Assembly (NCBI GenBank): GCA_031552825.1
Contig: JAVBMD010000002.1
Span: 1-64,000 of the forward strand
Direction: 5' to 3'
Source of the DNA: WQXF01 sp031552825
Lineage (GTDB): Bacteria; Bacillota; Clostridia; Christensenellales; Aristaeellaceae
Length of the DNA: 64,000 nt
A program made the translations under genes and the position numbers. This document shows, piece after piece, positions 46,625 to 54,653 of the stretch. Position 1 is the first letter of the stretch. Every line of letters begins with the position of its first letter. Below the pieces are notes generated by a model. That model ran no database searches, had not been told where the DNA came from, and saw only the letters and a program-made list of their open reading frames with translations.

Positions 46625-48850
46625 TTAGTCCTCCGCGAAGATGCGCTGAAACCGCTTATCCAGCTCACGCAGCGCCTCGTCCAGCGAACTATCGCCGCTC
46701 AAATAGCGCTCAAACAGCGCGTTAATCTCCTGCGCGGCCTGCGGATTCTCCACCCCGCCCAGGCTGGAGTGCAGCATCACGTTCATATGCTGCGCGACGA
46801 CACGGTAATCGGCGATGGCTTGGGCGGAAATCAGGTAGTCTTCCGCCTCGCGCCGCGTAAGTTCCTCCTGCTTGGCCTTGAGCTCGTCCTCGACGGCGCG
46901 GCGATCGACCTCGGCGGTATCCTTGCTTTCCTTGCGAGCAGTCAGGTCGGCGATCTCGCTTTTGAGCGTTTCTGTTGTCTTTTCATACTGCGGCGCGCGC
47001 TGCGGCTCATTAAAGTCGGGGCAAAGCATCAGCTTGTTCCGCGCGGACAGGTTTTCCGCCGCATAGGCCAAGAATTTCTCAGCCTGTTCACGGTTCGGGC
47101 TATTGGGATTGATGACAAACACCGACAGCATCGCCATCGATGCCACCGGCTCGCCCTCGACAAACTCCGGCGCGGGCACCACGCGGGTCAGCGGCCGGCC
47201 GGATTCGTCCCGCTCGCCCGACTCATTGAAAGCGTCCGCCACCATGTTCTCAAGCAGAACCTTTTTGCCGGTCATGTCGGGCAGCGTAACCTCGCCGCGC
47301 TGGATCGCCGCCAGCTCCACTACCTCGTAGGGCATGGCTTCGATGGCCTGCATGATCGCGCGGAAGGTCGGCGTATCCACCTTGAGCGGCGCATCGGGTT
47401 TTTCATAGGTCAGGACATACTCCTGCAACGCGCCGCTAAAGCACTGGGTTTTCCCTAGCAGGATCGGGGTGTACGTATAATCGGTGTTGTCTTCGGCAAA
47501 CTCATTTTCCCAGCGGCCAAGCTGCTCGTAATATTCGAGCATGGTCTTGGGCATTTCAAAGCCAAACTGTTCCATCAGCTCCGGGTTGGCGCGCCACACC
47601 ATCATTTGCAGGCTGGCGGGCAGCGCGTACACGCCGCCATCCTTCATCGCAACCTCCTGCGCTTGCGGATACATCGAAGCGACGGCCTCGGCAACCCCGG
47701 GCACACCGGAAAGCTCGGCTAGGTAGCCTTTTTGCTTGAGCGCATCCAGCGCCTGAAAAGCAAAGAGGGCGTAAATATCAACCTGATCGTCCTTGCTTGT
47801 AAAATCGCCCATGATGGCGGCAACGTCGGTGGAAAGGCTCTCGACGGTTTTCACCGGGATATCCGGGTGCGCGCGCTGGAAGCCCTGCACCAGCTCGACA
47901 TCATAGCCGAAGCCCTTGATCCGCAGGGGCTGCGTACCTGTATCGGCCGCCTTGATGTCCACCACCGAAAGGTCGGTGCCGCTCAGGATCGCGTAGCGGC
48001 CTTCGGCGGTAATGCCCACGAAGCTGGCGCCGATCGGCTGCTGCGTCGACAAAAACGCACCGGCGATCGGCGCGAACTCGCCGCCGCCCACGCTGGCCTG
48101 CACCTGCCCGGCGGACACCGCGTAGGCGGTATCGCTGGCCGCGTCGTAAGCGATGCCTCCGTCAAAAATATTGGCCAGCGTACCCAACGGCACCGCTTCT
48201 TCTTCACCATCGGCGTCTAGGATTCTCACTTGGTTGCCGGTCGCCGCTTTGCCGCCCGCTACGGACGCGATGTCGGCCGAGACCGCCAAGAGCTTGCCAT
48301 CCTTGTACTGTGCAAGCTGCCAAAGCATTTTGGAGGGCAGATCGGTGCGCGCGCCCGTAGCGGCGTCAAAGCGCACAAGCCGCATGCCGTTCATGCCTGC
48401 GTCGGTGGGCGGCGGGGTTATCAGCGCATAGAGCGCATCGCCGCTCCATACCGGCGAGAGCATGAAGCAAGGCGCGTTAGCGTCGCCGAGCCCATCCCAC
48501 TCCAACTGCAGGCCATCGGTAAAAGCGACGCCGTCCCAGCGCTCCGCCTTGCCGGTGGCGTTATCGATGCGCCAAATCTCTTCACCGCGCGCCGAAAGGG
48601 TGGCCGGGAGGGTGGTTTTCGTCACCTCACCCAGATCCTTGAAGCCTTCGTCGCCGGGGGCGTAGGCGTGCAGATGATCGTCGAACAACATGTAAATCGT
48701 ATCGCCGACGACCGCGCCGCCGAACGCCAGACCCTGCGCCTCGCTCAACGAAAGCTGAACAGGCGCTGCCAGCGCGGGCAGACCGGTAAAGAGCAGCGCC
48801 GCCATCAGCAGCACGCAAAGCACGGCGCGCAAAAAGGCACGAGCATTCAT
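46625..48850 (-). CDS. Paralogous exported fusion: beta-rich half plus solute-binding protein (741 aa)
   Basis: Signal peptide about 1-29 (AVLCVLLMAALLFTGLPALA). The N-terminal half repeats the propeller-like pattern (GAVVGDTIYMLFDDHLHAYAPG, WSGDALYALITPP, GIAYDAASDTAYAVSAG). The solute-binding half starts about residue 310 (FGYDVELVQGFQRAHPDIPVKTVESLS). It contains FGFEMPKTMLEYYEQLGRWENEFAED, VFVINPNSPNREQAEKFLAYAAENL, and an inserted coiled coil (TTETLKSEIADLTARKESKD and on). The two paralogs share domain order and the insertion. It is first in the cluster, with a promoter at 48894-48923. The ATG at 48850 has TAGAGGAGGAAAACTT. Confidence 0.82.
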   Translation of the reverse strand: MNARAFLRAVLCVLLMAALLFTGLPALAAPVQLSLSEAQGLAFGGAVVGDTIYMLFDDHLHAYAPGDEGFKDLGEVTKTTLPATLSARGEEIWRIDNATGKAERWDGVAFTDGLQLEWDGLGDANAPCFMLSPVWSGDALYALITPPPTDAGMNGMRLVRFDAATGARTDLPSKMLWQLAQYKDGKLLAVSADIASVAGGKAATGNQVRILDADGEEEAVPLGTLANIFDGGIAYDAASDTAYAVSAGQVQASVGGGEFAPIAGAFLSTQQPIGASFVGITAEGRYAILSGTDLSVVDIKAADTGTQPLRIKGFGYDVELVQGFQRAHPDIPVKTVESLSTDVAAIMGDFTSKDDQVDIYALFAFQALDALKQKGYLAELSGVPGVAEAVASMYPQAQEVAMKDGGVYALPASLQMMVWRANPELMEQFGFEMPKTMLEYYEQLGRWENEFAEDNTDYTYTPILLGKTQCFSGALQEYVLTYEKPDAPLKVDTPTFRAIMQAIEAMPYEVVELAAIQRGEVTLPDMTGKKVLLENMVADAFNESGERDESGRPLTRVVPAPEFVEGEPVASMAMLSVFVINPNSPNREQAEKFLAYAAENLSARNKLMLCPDFNEPQRAPQYEKTTETLKSEIADLTARKESKDTAEVDRRAVEDELKAKQEELTRREAEDYLISAQAIADYRVVAQHMNVMLHSSLGGVENPQAAQEINALFERYLSGDSSLDEALRELDKRFQRIFAED

Positions 48851-49123
48851 AAGTTTTCCTCCTCTATAATAAGCCGCATTCCCATTTACCAAAAGTATAG
48901 CACCGCGATCTCTTGTATGTCAAACAATGGGGCTGTGCGGTTCGCCGAATCGCCGGTAACACGAAATCCTTTTCGTTCTTTTTTCTATTGCTTCGGCCAT
49001 TTCCCGGCGCGCTTTGGGCCGTGATTATGATTCATACTGGTTTCTTTTAGTTATTAACGCCGCTTTCATAAACCACGCCTCAATATTACGTTAGGTTTAA
49101 TAATGAATTGTTGTCAAAAAGTA
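48851..49123. other. Divergent intergenic region
   Basis: Besides the minus-strand promoter at 48894-48923, no gene or clear structure is seen between about 48930 and 49120. It is AT-richer toward the right end and leads into the plus-strand promoter at 49124. Confidence 0.6.
48894..48923 (-). promoter_or_regulatory. Promoter of the fused solute-binding cluster
   Basis: On the minus strand TTGACA (plus 48918-48923) and TATACT (plus 48894-48899) are 18 bp apart, 44 bp upstream of the start codon at 48850. Confidence 0.75.
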
Positions 49124-49152
49124 TTGCATTGTTTTCGCTTGCATGTTACACT
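49124..49152 (+). promoter_or_regulatory. Promoter of the small Cys-rich peptide transcript
   Basis: TTGCAT (49124-49129) and TACACT (49147-49152) are 17 bp apart. Transcription should start near 49159, just before the long-loop hairpin at 49166-49230. Confidence 0.65.
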
Positions 49153-49165
49153 AGCCTCACATCAA

Positions 49166-49230
49166 GGGCGTGCGCACCCCCTCCTCCTCCCCTTCCCTTC
49201 CCTCCTCCTTCTTCCATACAGCGCACGCCC
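49166..49230 (+). promoter_or_regulatory. Leader hairpin displaying a C/U-rich, anti-Shine-Dalgarno-like loop
   Basis: A perfect 10-bp stem GGGCGTGCGC (49166-49175) / GCGCACGCCC (49221-49230) closes a 45-nt loop made almost only of C and T, including CTCCTCCTCCCC and CCTCCTCCTT. These repeats are complementary to AGGAGG, the ribosome binding site type used here, including the one at 49296 of the same transcript. It could hold the ribosome binding site shut or act on other messages like a C-rich small RNA. Confidence 0.6.
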
Positions 49231-49308
49231 AGCGCGCAAACTCCTCGCCACTTCGGCGGCTCACATAGCCTCACCTTCCCAACAACCTTTATTTAGGAGG
49301 CAATTCAC

Positions 49309-49431
49309 ATGACGATTCGTAAATTTCTCGCTATTCTCGCGATCTGTGCTTGTGTGGGCTGCTGCTGCAGCATGACCTATGCCCCCGCCGCGCCCGAGGC
49401 CGCTCCGGCAGTCCTCTGCGTGCAGCGTTAA
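49309..49431 (+). CDS. Small exported Cys-rich peptide, 40 aa
   Basis: The frame starts MTIRKFLAILAICACVGCCC and ends APAVLCVQR. An N-terminal basic-hydrophobic segment leads to CVGC, which could be a lipobox, with three consecutive Cys at 18-20 and six in all. An Ala/Pro-rich tail follows. The ribosome binding site TTAGGAGG is close to ideal, 9 nt before the ATG. The gene has its own promoter and terminator, so I judge it real. It may be a small lipoprotein, a secreted signal or the translated part of a dual-function RNA. I know no family for it. Confidence 0.65.
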   Translation: MTIRKFLAILAICACVGCCCSMTYAPAAPEAAPAVLCVQR

Positions 49432-49487
49432 GTTCGCTTTTTCTCTAACATATATTTGCTTTTTTCATCCCCTCCTCCTTTCCTTTT

Positions 49488-49520
49488 CACAAAACCCCCG
49501 GCGCTGCCGGGGGTTTTGTG
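49488..49520. terminator. Strong bidirectional terminator
   Basis: A perfect 15-bp stem CACAAAACCCCCGGC / GCCGGGGGTTTTGTG with loop GCT. It ends the small transcript on the plus strand and the M42 peptidase gene on the minus strand. A second CU-rich stretch (CCCCTCCTCCTTTCC, about 49469-49483) lies just before it. Confidence 0.85.
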
Positions 49521-49538
49521 AATGCTTCCGCCATTGGC

Positions 49539-50594
49539 TTATTCGGTTAGGTAAGCCCGCATCAGTGCCAAAGTGTTTTCCACGCCCTGTACGTGGGAGC
49601 GCTCATAGCCATGCGAGGCATACACCCCCGCGCCGATCAGCGCGCACCGCAAATCGCCGCCCGCGTTGCGCGCCGTGGCGGCATCGGAGCCATAGAAAGG
49701 ATATACATCCACGGCGTAGCGCAGGCCATGCTTCTTTGCCAGCGCAATCAGCTCGGAAGTAAAGCCATAATCGAAGGGGCCGCTGGAGTCCTTGGCGCAG
49801 ATCGAAACCATGGTTTCGGTACAGGCCAAGCCCTCGCCGACGCAGCCCATATCCACCACCAACAGATCCCCCGCGTCCGTGGGCACGCCGCTGGATGCGC
49901 CATGCCCCACCTCCTCATAGACCGAGAAAAGAAGCGTCACCTGCCGCGCCAGCCGCACCTCGCCCGTAGAGACCGCTTCGGCCAACGCCAACAGCATGGC
50001 GGCGCTGAGCTTGTCGTCGAGAAAGCGGCTGCGGATAAAGCCGGAAGCGGTGATGCGCACGCGCGGTTCCAGCGCGACGATATCGCCTACCGAGACGCCA
50101 AGCGCCTCCACCGCCTCGCGGGTGTCGGCCAGTTCGTCGAGCAGAATCTCCATAGTGTCTTGATCGCGCGGCTCGGTCTCCAGCTTGCTGTTGACATGTT
50201 TGGAAGCGTTGCGCAGCTGCACCACGCCGGTATACGCGCAGCCGTCGCGGGTGTACACCGTCACCTCCTCGGTTTCCAGCGCGGGCAGCGAAGGGCCGCC
50301 CAACCGGGTGAACCGCAGACGCCCTTGGCTATCGATCTCGCGCACCATCAGCCCAAGGGTATCCACGTGCGCCGCCAGCACGCTATGCGCCGCGCGAGGC
50401 TCCGCCCCGGCCGCGTTCAGCGCGCAGGTGACGGTACCCTTGCGCGCGCGCCGGGGCGAAAAGCCGTAGCCCGCAAGCACCGCGAGCAAGTGCTCAGAAA
50501 TGGCCTCCGTATAGCCGGTGGGACTGGGTATGGCCAGCAATTGGCGCAGCTGCTCCAACGCGCGCGCGGCCTCCTTGGTAAGCGTCGAATCCAT
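49539..50594 (-). CDS. M42 family metallopeptidase (aminopeptidase/endoglucanase type)
   Basis: A 351-residue cytoplasmic co-catalytic metallopeptidase, usually a tetrahedral 12-mer that trims peptides. Metal-site motifs are the His in LAAHVDTLGLMV, the bridging Asp in SRFLDDKLSAAMLL, the general base and metal Glu in SVYEEVGHGASSG, the Asp in LLVVDMGC, and the late His in YASHGYERSHVQGVENTL. All are present. Some relatives were first called endoglucanases. It starts MDSTLTKEAARALEQLRQLLAIPSPTGY. Confidence 0.94.
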   Translation of the reverse strand: MDSTLTKEAARALEQLRQLLAIPSPTGYTEAISEHLLAVLAGYGFSPRRARKGTVTCALNAAGAEPRAAHSVLAAHVDTLGLMVREIDSQGRLRFTRLGGPSLPALETEEVTVYTRDGCAYTGVVQLRNASKHVNSKLETEPRDQDTMEILLDELADTREAVEALGVSVGDIVALEPRVRITASGFIRSRFLDDKLSAAMLLALAEAVSTGEVRLARQVTLLFSVYEEVGHGASSGVPTDAGDLLVVDMGCVGEGLACTETMVSICAKDSSGPFDYGFTSELIALAKKHGLRYAVDVYPFYGSDAATARNAGGDLRCALIGAGVYASHGYERSHVQGVENTLALMRAYLTE

Positions 50595-50633
50595 CGGGAT
50601 TCCTCCTCAAAAATTCTGCTGGTAGTATAGCAC

Positions 50634-50660
50634 AAAAAGACCGCCTTGTCGGCGGCCTTG
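50634..50660 (-). terminator. Intrinsic terminator
   Basis: On the minus strand a CCGCC / GGCGG stem with a 5-nt loop is followed by TCTTTTTGT. It stands shortly after the stop codon at 50674. Confidence 0.7.
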
Positions 50661-50673
50661 CGGATCTTTTGCG

Positions 50674-51084
50674 TCAGTTGCGGTTGCCGTAGCGCGGCGG
50701 ATTGCACTGCTCATCGGGCTGAATCCGCTGGCGCGCGGCCTGTACCAGCGTGACGGGCATTGCATCCCGTGCAGCGTGTACGCAACCCTTCAGATGATAG
50801 AACGTTCCATCGGCATCGACGATCAGCGGATAGATATCGCGCTGGAGCAGCTCCGCCTGGGCGGCTTGCGCCATAACCGGGCTGGGCATTGAGAACAGGC
50901 TGAACACCCCGGCGTAGAGACAGATCGCGAATCCGATGGCCAGCGCCGAGACGCCCACCTTCACAAACCAATGCCAGCGGTACCGCTCATGCCAAAGATG
51001 ATAGAGGCCGACCGGCAAACAGATCGCCAGCCAACGAACCAATTCCGAGTACGGCATTCGCCTGCGCCGAAACACCTTCCGCAC
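50674..51084 (-). CDS. Small membrane protein of unknown function, 136 aa
   Basis: An Arg-rich N-terminus is followed by a membrane segment (about 40-68, HWFVKVGVSALAIGFAICLYAGVFSLF) and an external C-terminal part with IYPLIVDADGTFYHLKGCVHAARDAMPVTLVQAARQRIQPDEQCNPP. The Cys pair in this tail resembles the YH...C...C motif at the end of the protein at 4277-5191. I choose the GTG at 51084 because of the strong GGAGGTGA seven bases upstream; the longer frame to 51192 lacks a site. Function unknown. Confidence 0.7.
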   Translation of the reverse strand: MRKVFRRRRMPYSELVRWLAICLPVGLYHLWHERYRWHWFVKVGVSALAIGFAICLYAGVFSLFSMPSPVMAQAAQAELLQRDIYPLIVDADGTFYHLKGCVHAARDAMPVTLVQAARQRIQPDEQCNPPRYGNRN

Positions 51085-51628
51085 GAAGCCGTCACCTCCA
51101 TCTCCGTGTCGCAGAAACTCAACATATAGTAGACGCTGTCTCTTTTTGTCGCTTCTATTGTATAGCATTTCCAAATTTTTTGTAAATAGCAAAAAGCCTC
51201 CAAACCGTCAATAATCTGTAAATTTTGTTACAATTCTGTTTTGGTTTCCCAACAAATTGTGTTTGCATACACTTTATGACGCAAAATGTTGTGTGCAGCA
51301 GGAGACATAACCATTTTTTCACCAACCGAAGCCTCTTTCTTCTTGCGGCGATTAGCAAAGTCGTTAGGCATTGATTTCGACATTTTTTGCCCTAAAAAGC
51401 AGCACTTCTCCCTTTCCTGCACTCCCTCGCTTTCCCTTTTTTATCCTTTTTCGCTTTTCTTTCATTTTTGCTTTCTGTCAAATTAAAATTTCAAGAACTA
51501 TTGTGAAGAAGTTTCCTCTCTGCGCCTTTGTGCGATTTTCTGATGGAAAAGCGCCGCGTGACCCGGTATAATGGTTGGGAAAATAATGATAGAACATGCG
51601 CCTGATTCGGCGCTAAAGGAGCGTACCG
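51085..51628. other. AT-rich intergenic region upstream of ychF, with one possible small ORF
   Basis: This 544-bp stretch is much richer in A+T than the rest. On the minus strand a 51-codon frame (51228-51383) starts MSKSMPNDFANRRKKKEAS and has TTTAGGG upstream; it looks protein-like but is not secure. On the plus strand a TATAAT (51567-51572) precedes ychF, with only a weak -35. A long T/C-rich tract covers 51390-51480. No RNA gene was recognised. Confidence 0.5.
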
Positions 51629-52726
51629 ATGAAACTAGGGGTCGTAGGGCTGCCCAACGTAGGCAAGAGCACGCTGTTCAACGCCATCACGCAAGCCGGG
51701 GCGGAGGCCGCCAACTATCCGTTCTGCACCATCGAGCCAAACACCGGCATCGTACCGGTGCCGGATCCGCGCCTAGATAAGCTGGCGGAGATGTATCATC
51801 CCAAGAAGAACACGCCCGCAGTCATCGAGTTTGTGGACATCGCCGGATTGGTGAAAGGCGCAAGCCGCGGCGAGGGCTTGGGCAACAAGTTCCTTTCGCA
51901 CATCCGCGAGGTCGATGCCATCGTGCATGTGGTGCGCTGCTTCGAGGATGAAAACATCATCCACGTCGACGGCAACATCGACCCTGCGCGCGATATCGAG
52001 ACCATCCAGATCGAGCTGATCGCGGCCGATCGCGAAACGGTGGCGCGCAGGCTGGATCGCGCGGGCAAGATGGTCAAGAGCGGCGACCGCAAGTACGCCG
52101 AGGAGGCCGAAACGGCGCAGCTGCTGCTCGACCACCTAGATAACCTGCAACCGGCGCGCACCTGCATGCTGACGCCGGAACAGATGGAGACGGCGCACGG
52201 CTGGTTTTTGCTGACCACCAAGCCGGTGATTTACGCCGCCAACATCGCCGAGGGCGACGTCGCCACGCCGCCGGGCGAGCTCCCCCGCCTGAAGGCGGTG
52301 CGCGCCATTGCCGAGGCGGAGAAGGCCGAGGTGCTGGTGATTTGCGCGCAAATCGAGGAAGAAATCTCCGGCATGGACGCGGCGGAGAAGGCCGAATTTT
52401 TGCGGGAGCTGGGCATCGGCCAATCCGGCCTAGACCGGCTGGTCACCGCCTGCTACAAGCTGCTGGGGCTTATCAGCTTTCTCACCGCAGGCGCCGATGA
52501 ATGCCGCGCTTGGACCATCACGCGCGGCACCAAGGCGCCGCAGGCCGCTGGCAAGATCCATACCGACTTTGAGCGCGGCTTTATCCGCGCCGAAATTGTG
52601 GCCTTCGAAACGCTGATCGCGCAGGGCGGCATGACGGCATGCAAAGAAAAGGGGCTGGTGCGCTCCGAAGGCAAGGAGTATGTGATGCAGGACGGCGACG
52701 TGACGCTGTTCCGGTTTAACGTGTAA
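51629..52726 (+). CDS. ychF: Ribosome-binding ATPase YchF (Obg-like)
   Basis: A 365-residue Obg-family NTPase with ATP preference. The P-loop GLPNVGKST is at 7-15. Switch and G3 parts are GAEAANYPFCTIEPNTGIVPVPD and FVDIAGLVKGASRGEGLGNKFLSHIREVDAIVHVVRCFED. The NKxD motif is altered (YAANIAEGD), as in YchF. A coiled coil (about 125-190) and a C-terminal TGS domain (TAGADECRAWTITRGTKAPQAAGKIHTDFERGFIRAE) complete it. RBS AAAGGAGCGTACCG. Confidence 0.97.
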   Translation: MKLGVVGLPNVGKSTLFNAITQAGAEAANYPFCTIEPNTGIVPVPDPRLDKLAEMYHPKKNTPAVIEFVDIAGLVKGASRGEGLGNKFLSHIREVDAIVHVVRCFEDENIIHVDGNIDPARDIETIQIELIAADRETVARRLDRAGKMVKSGDRKYAEEAETAQLLLDHLDNLQPARTCMLTPEQMETAHGWFLLTTKPVIYAANIAEGDVATPPGELPRLKAVRAIAEAEKAEVLVICAQIEEEISGMDAAEKAEFLRELGIGQSGLDRLVTACYKLLGLISFLTAGADECRAWTITRGTKAPQAAGKIHTDFERGFIRAEIVAFETLIAQGGMTACKEKGLVRSEGKEYVMQDGDVTLFRFNV

Positions 52727-52740
52727 GGGAGGTACTTGCA

Positions 52741-53259
52741 GTGGCCACTTATCGCGATGAATACATTCTTGGCGTAATGAAGGCTCGCCTAGTGCCGCCG
52801 GATAACACGTATCCGGATTGCGTTTGCATGCTAATGCTGACCGAGCAGCATTTCTACGTGCTTGAAGATCAGTACGACGGCACCTACAAGCGCCACTTTA
52901 CCATCCCGATCGCCGATATATTGAGTCTCGACCGCTACACGCAAACCTTTTCTGAAATCGGCGCGGAGTCCTTCGAAAAGGAGCCGCGCGATTGGCGAGG
53001 GCGTCTATCTCGCCTGTTTAAGCCCACCGCGCGCGCCCGAAGCACATCGTCGTACTATTTTCACGATTTGCCTGGACTCGCCATCGCGCTTACCCAAGGG
53101 GCTTCGCAGCGAAAGCAGAATGCCGCCAGCTTTGTACGCCTGCTCTACCGCGACGAAAGCGGGGTTGAAGCCTCCATCTTTTTCAACGACGCGGATAGTC
53201 CCTCTTTTCTGGCACGCAAGTTGAAGAAGTTTAAGACGCAACACGCCCTAAGCTTATAG
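52741..53259 (+). CDS. Hypothetical protein, 172 aa
   Basis: A soluble protein starting MATYRDEYILGVMKARLVPPDNTYPDCVCMLMLTEQ from a GTG codon with AAGGGAGGTACTTGCA upstream, 14 nt after ychF. The pattern FYVLEDQYDGTYKRHFTIPIADILSLDRY suggests a PH-like beta fold, with a basic middle (RGRLSRLFKPTARARS) and a second beta part. It is probably co-transcribed with ychF and followed by the terminator at 53269-53313. The family is not recognised. Confidence 0.8.
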   Translation: MATYRDEYILGVMKARLVPPDNTYPDCVCMLMLTEQHFYVLEDQYDGTYKRHFTIPIADILSLDRYTQTFSEIGAESFEKEPRDWRGRLSRLFKPTARARSTSSYYFHDLPGLAIALTQGASQRKQNAASFVRLLYRDESGVEASIFFNDADSPSFLARKLKKFKTQHALSL

Positions 53260-53268
53260 GGCGCGCAC

Positions 53269-53313
53269 AAAAAGAGCCGCCGCACGCGCAATCGCGCTCG
53301 TGCGGCGGCTCTT
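53269..53313. terminator. Bidirectional terminator between convergent genes
   Basis: AAGAGCCGCCGCACG / CGTGCGGCGGCTCTT, a perfect 15-bp stem with a 12-nt loop and an A-run on the left, so it has a T-run on the minus strand. It serves the AI-2E transporter gene and, less strongly, the ychF operon. Confidence 0.8.
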
Positions 53314-53321
53314 CATCTTCA

Positions 53322-54515
53322 TCACTTTTTCTTTGGAATATAAACCACCCTTGGCCGGGGTTTTTTCTCCAGCAGATCGCGCACCTCCTCCGGCGCGCCG
53401 CAGATTGCGTATACCGCAACGCGGCACAGCAGGAAGGTGACCGGCCCGGCCAGCATGCCGAAGAAGCCGAAGAACACAAAGCCAGCGTACATGCTCATCA
53501 TAGTAGCCAGCGGATATACGCCCAGCTGCGCGCCGACCACGCGAGGCTCCACCAGCTGGCGCACCACCAACGTTACGCCGTACAGCAGCAGCATGCCCAC
53601 GCCGATAAACATATCGCCGGTAACAAACCCAAAGATCGACCACGGAATCAGGAACAGGCCGGAACCGATCACCGGCAGCGCGTCCATCACCGAAATCACC
53701 AAGGCCAACAGCAGCGCATACTGCACGCGCATGATCGAGAAGCCCAGCAGCAACTCAAAGAACATCATGATCGTCAGGTATACCTGCGCGCGCACCTGCC
53801 CGAACACCGCGCGCAGCATGCCGGTTTTCATCTGCCCCAGCAGATTGCGCGCATGGCGCGGCAGCGTCCGCCGGAAATAGGCGATAATGCGCTCGCGGTC
53901 GCTGGCCATGTAGTAAGTACCCAGCAGCATCAGCACCAGAAACAGCACCACCTGCGGCACCGAGGTTGCGGTCACCCACGCGCCGCGCGCCACCATCGGC
54001 GCGAGGGAGGTGGCTTGGTCGACAATGGTACCGCTGAACTGCCGCACGCCGTCCTTAATGGAAGCGATGGTGGCATCGTCGATAAAGCCGACACGCGAAT
54101 CCAGCCAAAGAAAGGCTTCATCCAGCCAGCCATTGACGTTATTGACCAGCCCGACCGCCGTCGACGGCACCTTGGCCAGCAATGCCTTGAGTTCCACCAG
54201 CGCGCGGCTGGACACCAGCACCACCACCAGCGAAAGCACGGCGACTAGCACCACCATGCACAGCAGCGCGGCGAGCTTGCGCGGGATGCGGAAGCGGCGC
54301 TTTTCGCTGCTGAGCAAGCGAACCAGCGGCTCCATCAACGCCGACAGCACAAACGCCACCACAAACGGCGCGATATATGGGAAGGCTTTGCCGAGCAGAA
54401 GCAGGCAAAACAGGACGCACAGCACCACAAAACCCTTGCGCGGCAGATCGTTGGCGCGGGCGTTGAAAGCACGCAGCCGGGAAAAGGCGTTACCAAATGT
54501 GTCGTCTTTTTCCAT
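53322..54515 (-). CDS. AI-2E family transporter (TqsA/YdiK type)
   Basis: A 397-residue polytopic membrane protein of the AI-2E exporter superfamily. Membrane pairs are visible at the start (VLCVLFCLLLLGKAFPYIAPFVVAFVLSALMEPLVRLL, then LAALLCMVVLVAVLSLVVVLV). A soluble loop (about 120-195) follows, then the conserved pore region SIFGFVTGDMFIGVGMLLLYGVTLVVRQLVEPRVVGAQLGVYPLATMMSMYAGFVFFG. Members export autoinducer-2 or exchange ions; the substrate here is unknown. The ATG at 54515 has AAAGGAGAGACT; the extension to 54641 is not supported. Confidence 0.92.
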   Translation of the reverse strand: MEKDDTFGNAFSRLRAFNARANDLPRKGFVVLCVLFCLLLLGKAFPYIAPFVVAFVLSALMEPLVRLLSSEKRRFRIPRKLAALLCMVVLVAVLSLVVVLVSSRALVELKALLAKVPSTAVGLVNNVNGWLDEAFLWLDSRVGFIDDATIASIKDGVRQFSGTIVDQATSLAPMVARGAWVTATSVPQVVLFLVLMLLGTYYMASDRERIIAYFRRTLPRHARNLLGQMKTGMLRAVFGQVRAQVYLTIMMFFELLLGFSIMRVQYALLLALVISVMDALPVIGSGLFLIPWSIFGFVTGDMFIGVGMLLLYGVTLVVRQLVEPRVVGAQLGVYPLATMMSMYAGFVFFGFFGMLAGPVTFLLCRVAVYAICGAPEEVRDLLEKKPRPRVVYIPKKK

Positions 54516-54653
54516 AGTCTCTCCTTTGCGCAAGCCGAGCAGCACACGCAACCAAAAAATCTTCCGCACCAGCGCAGAACGCGACCGATACAGAAGATTA
54601 TAGCAAATGTGGCCGCAATGTTCAACCTCGAGCGCTCGCAACAGCCTCCCGCT

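Noticed and set aside
51390..51480. Rho-independent terminator in the T/C-rich tract upstream of ychF
   Set aside because: There are T-runs but no stem of any length before them.
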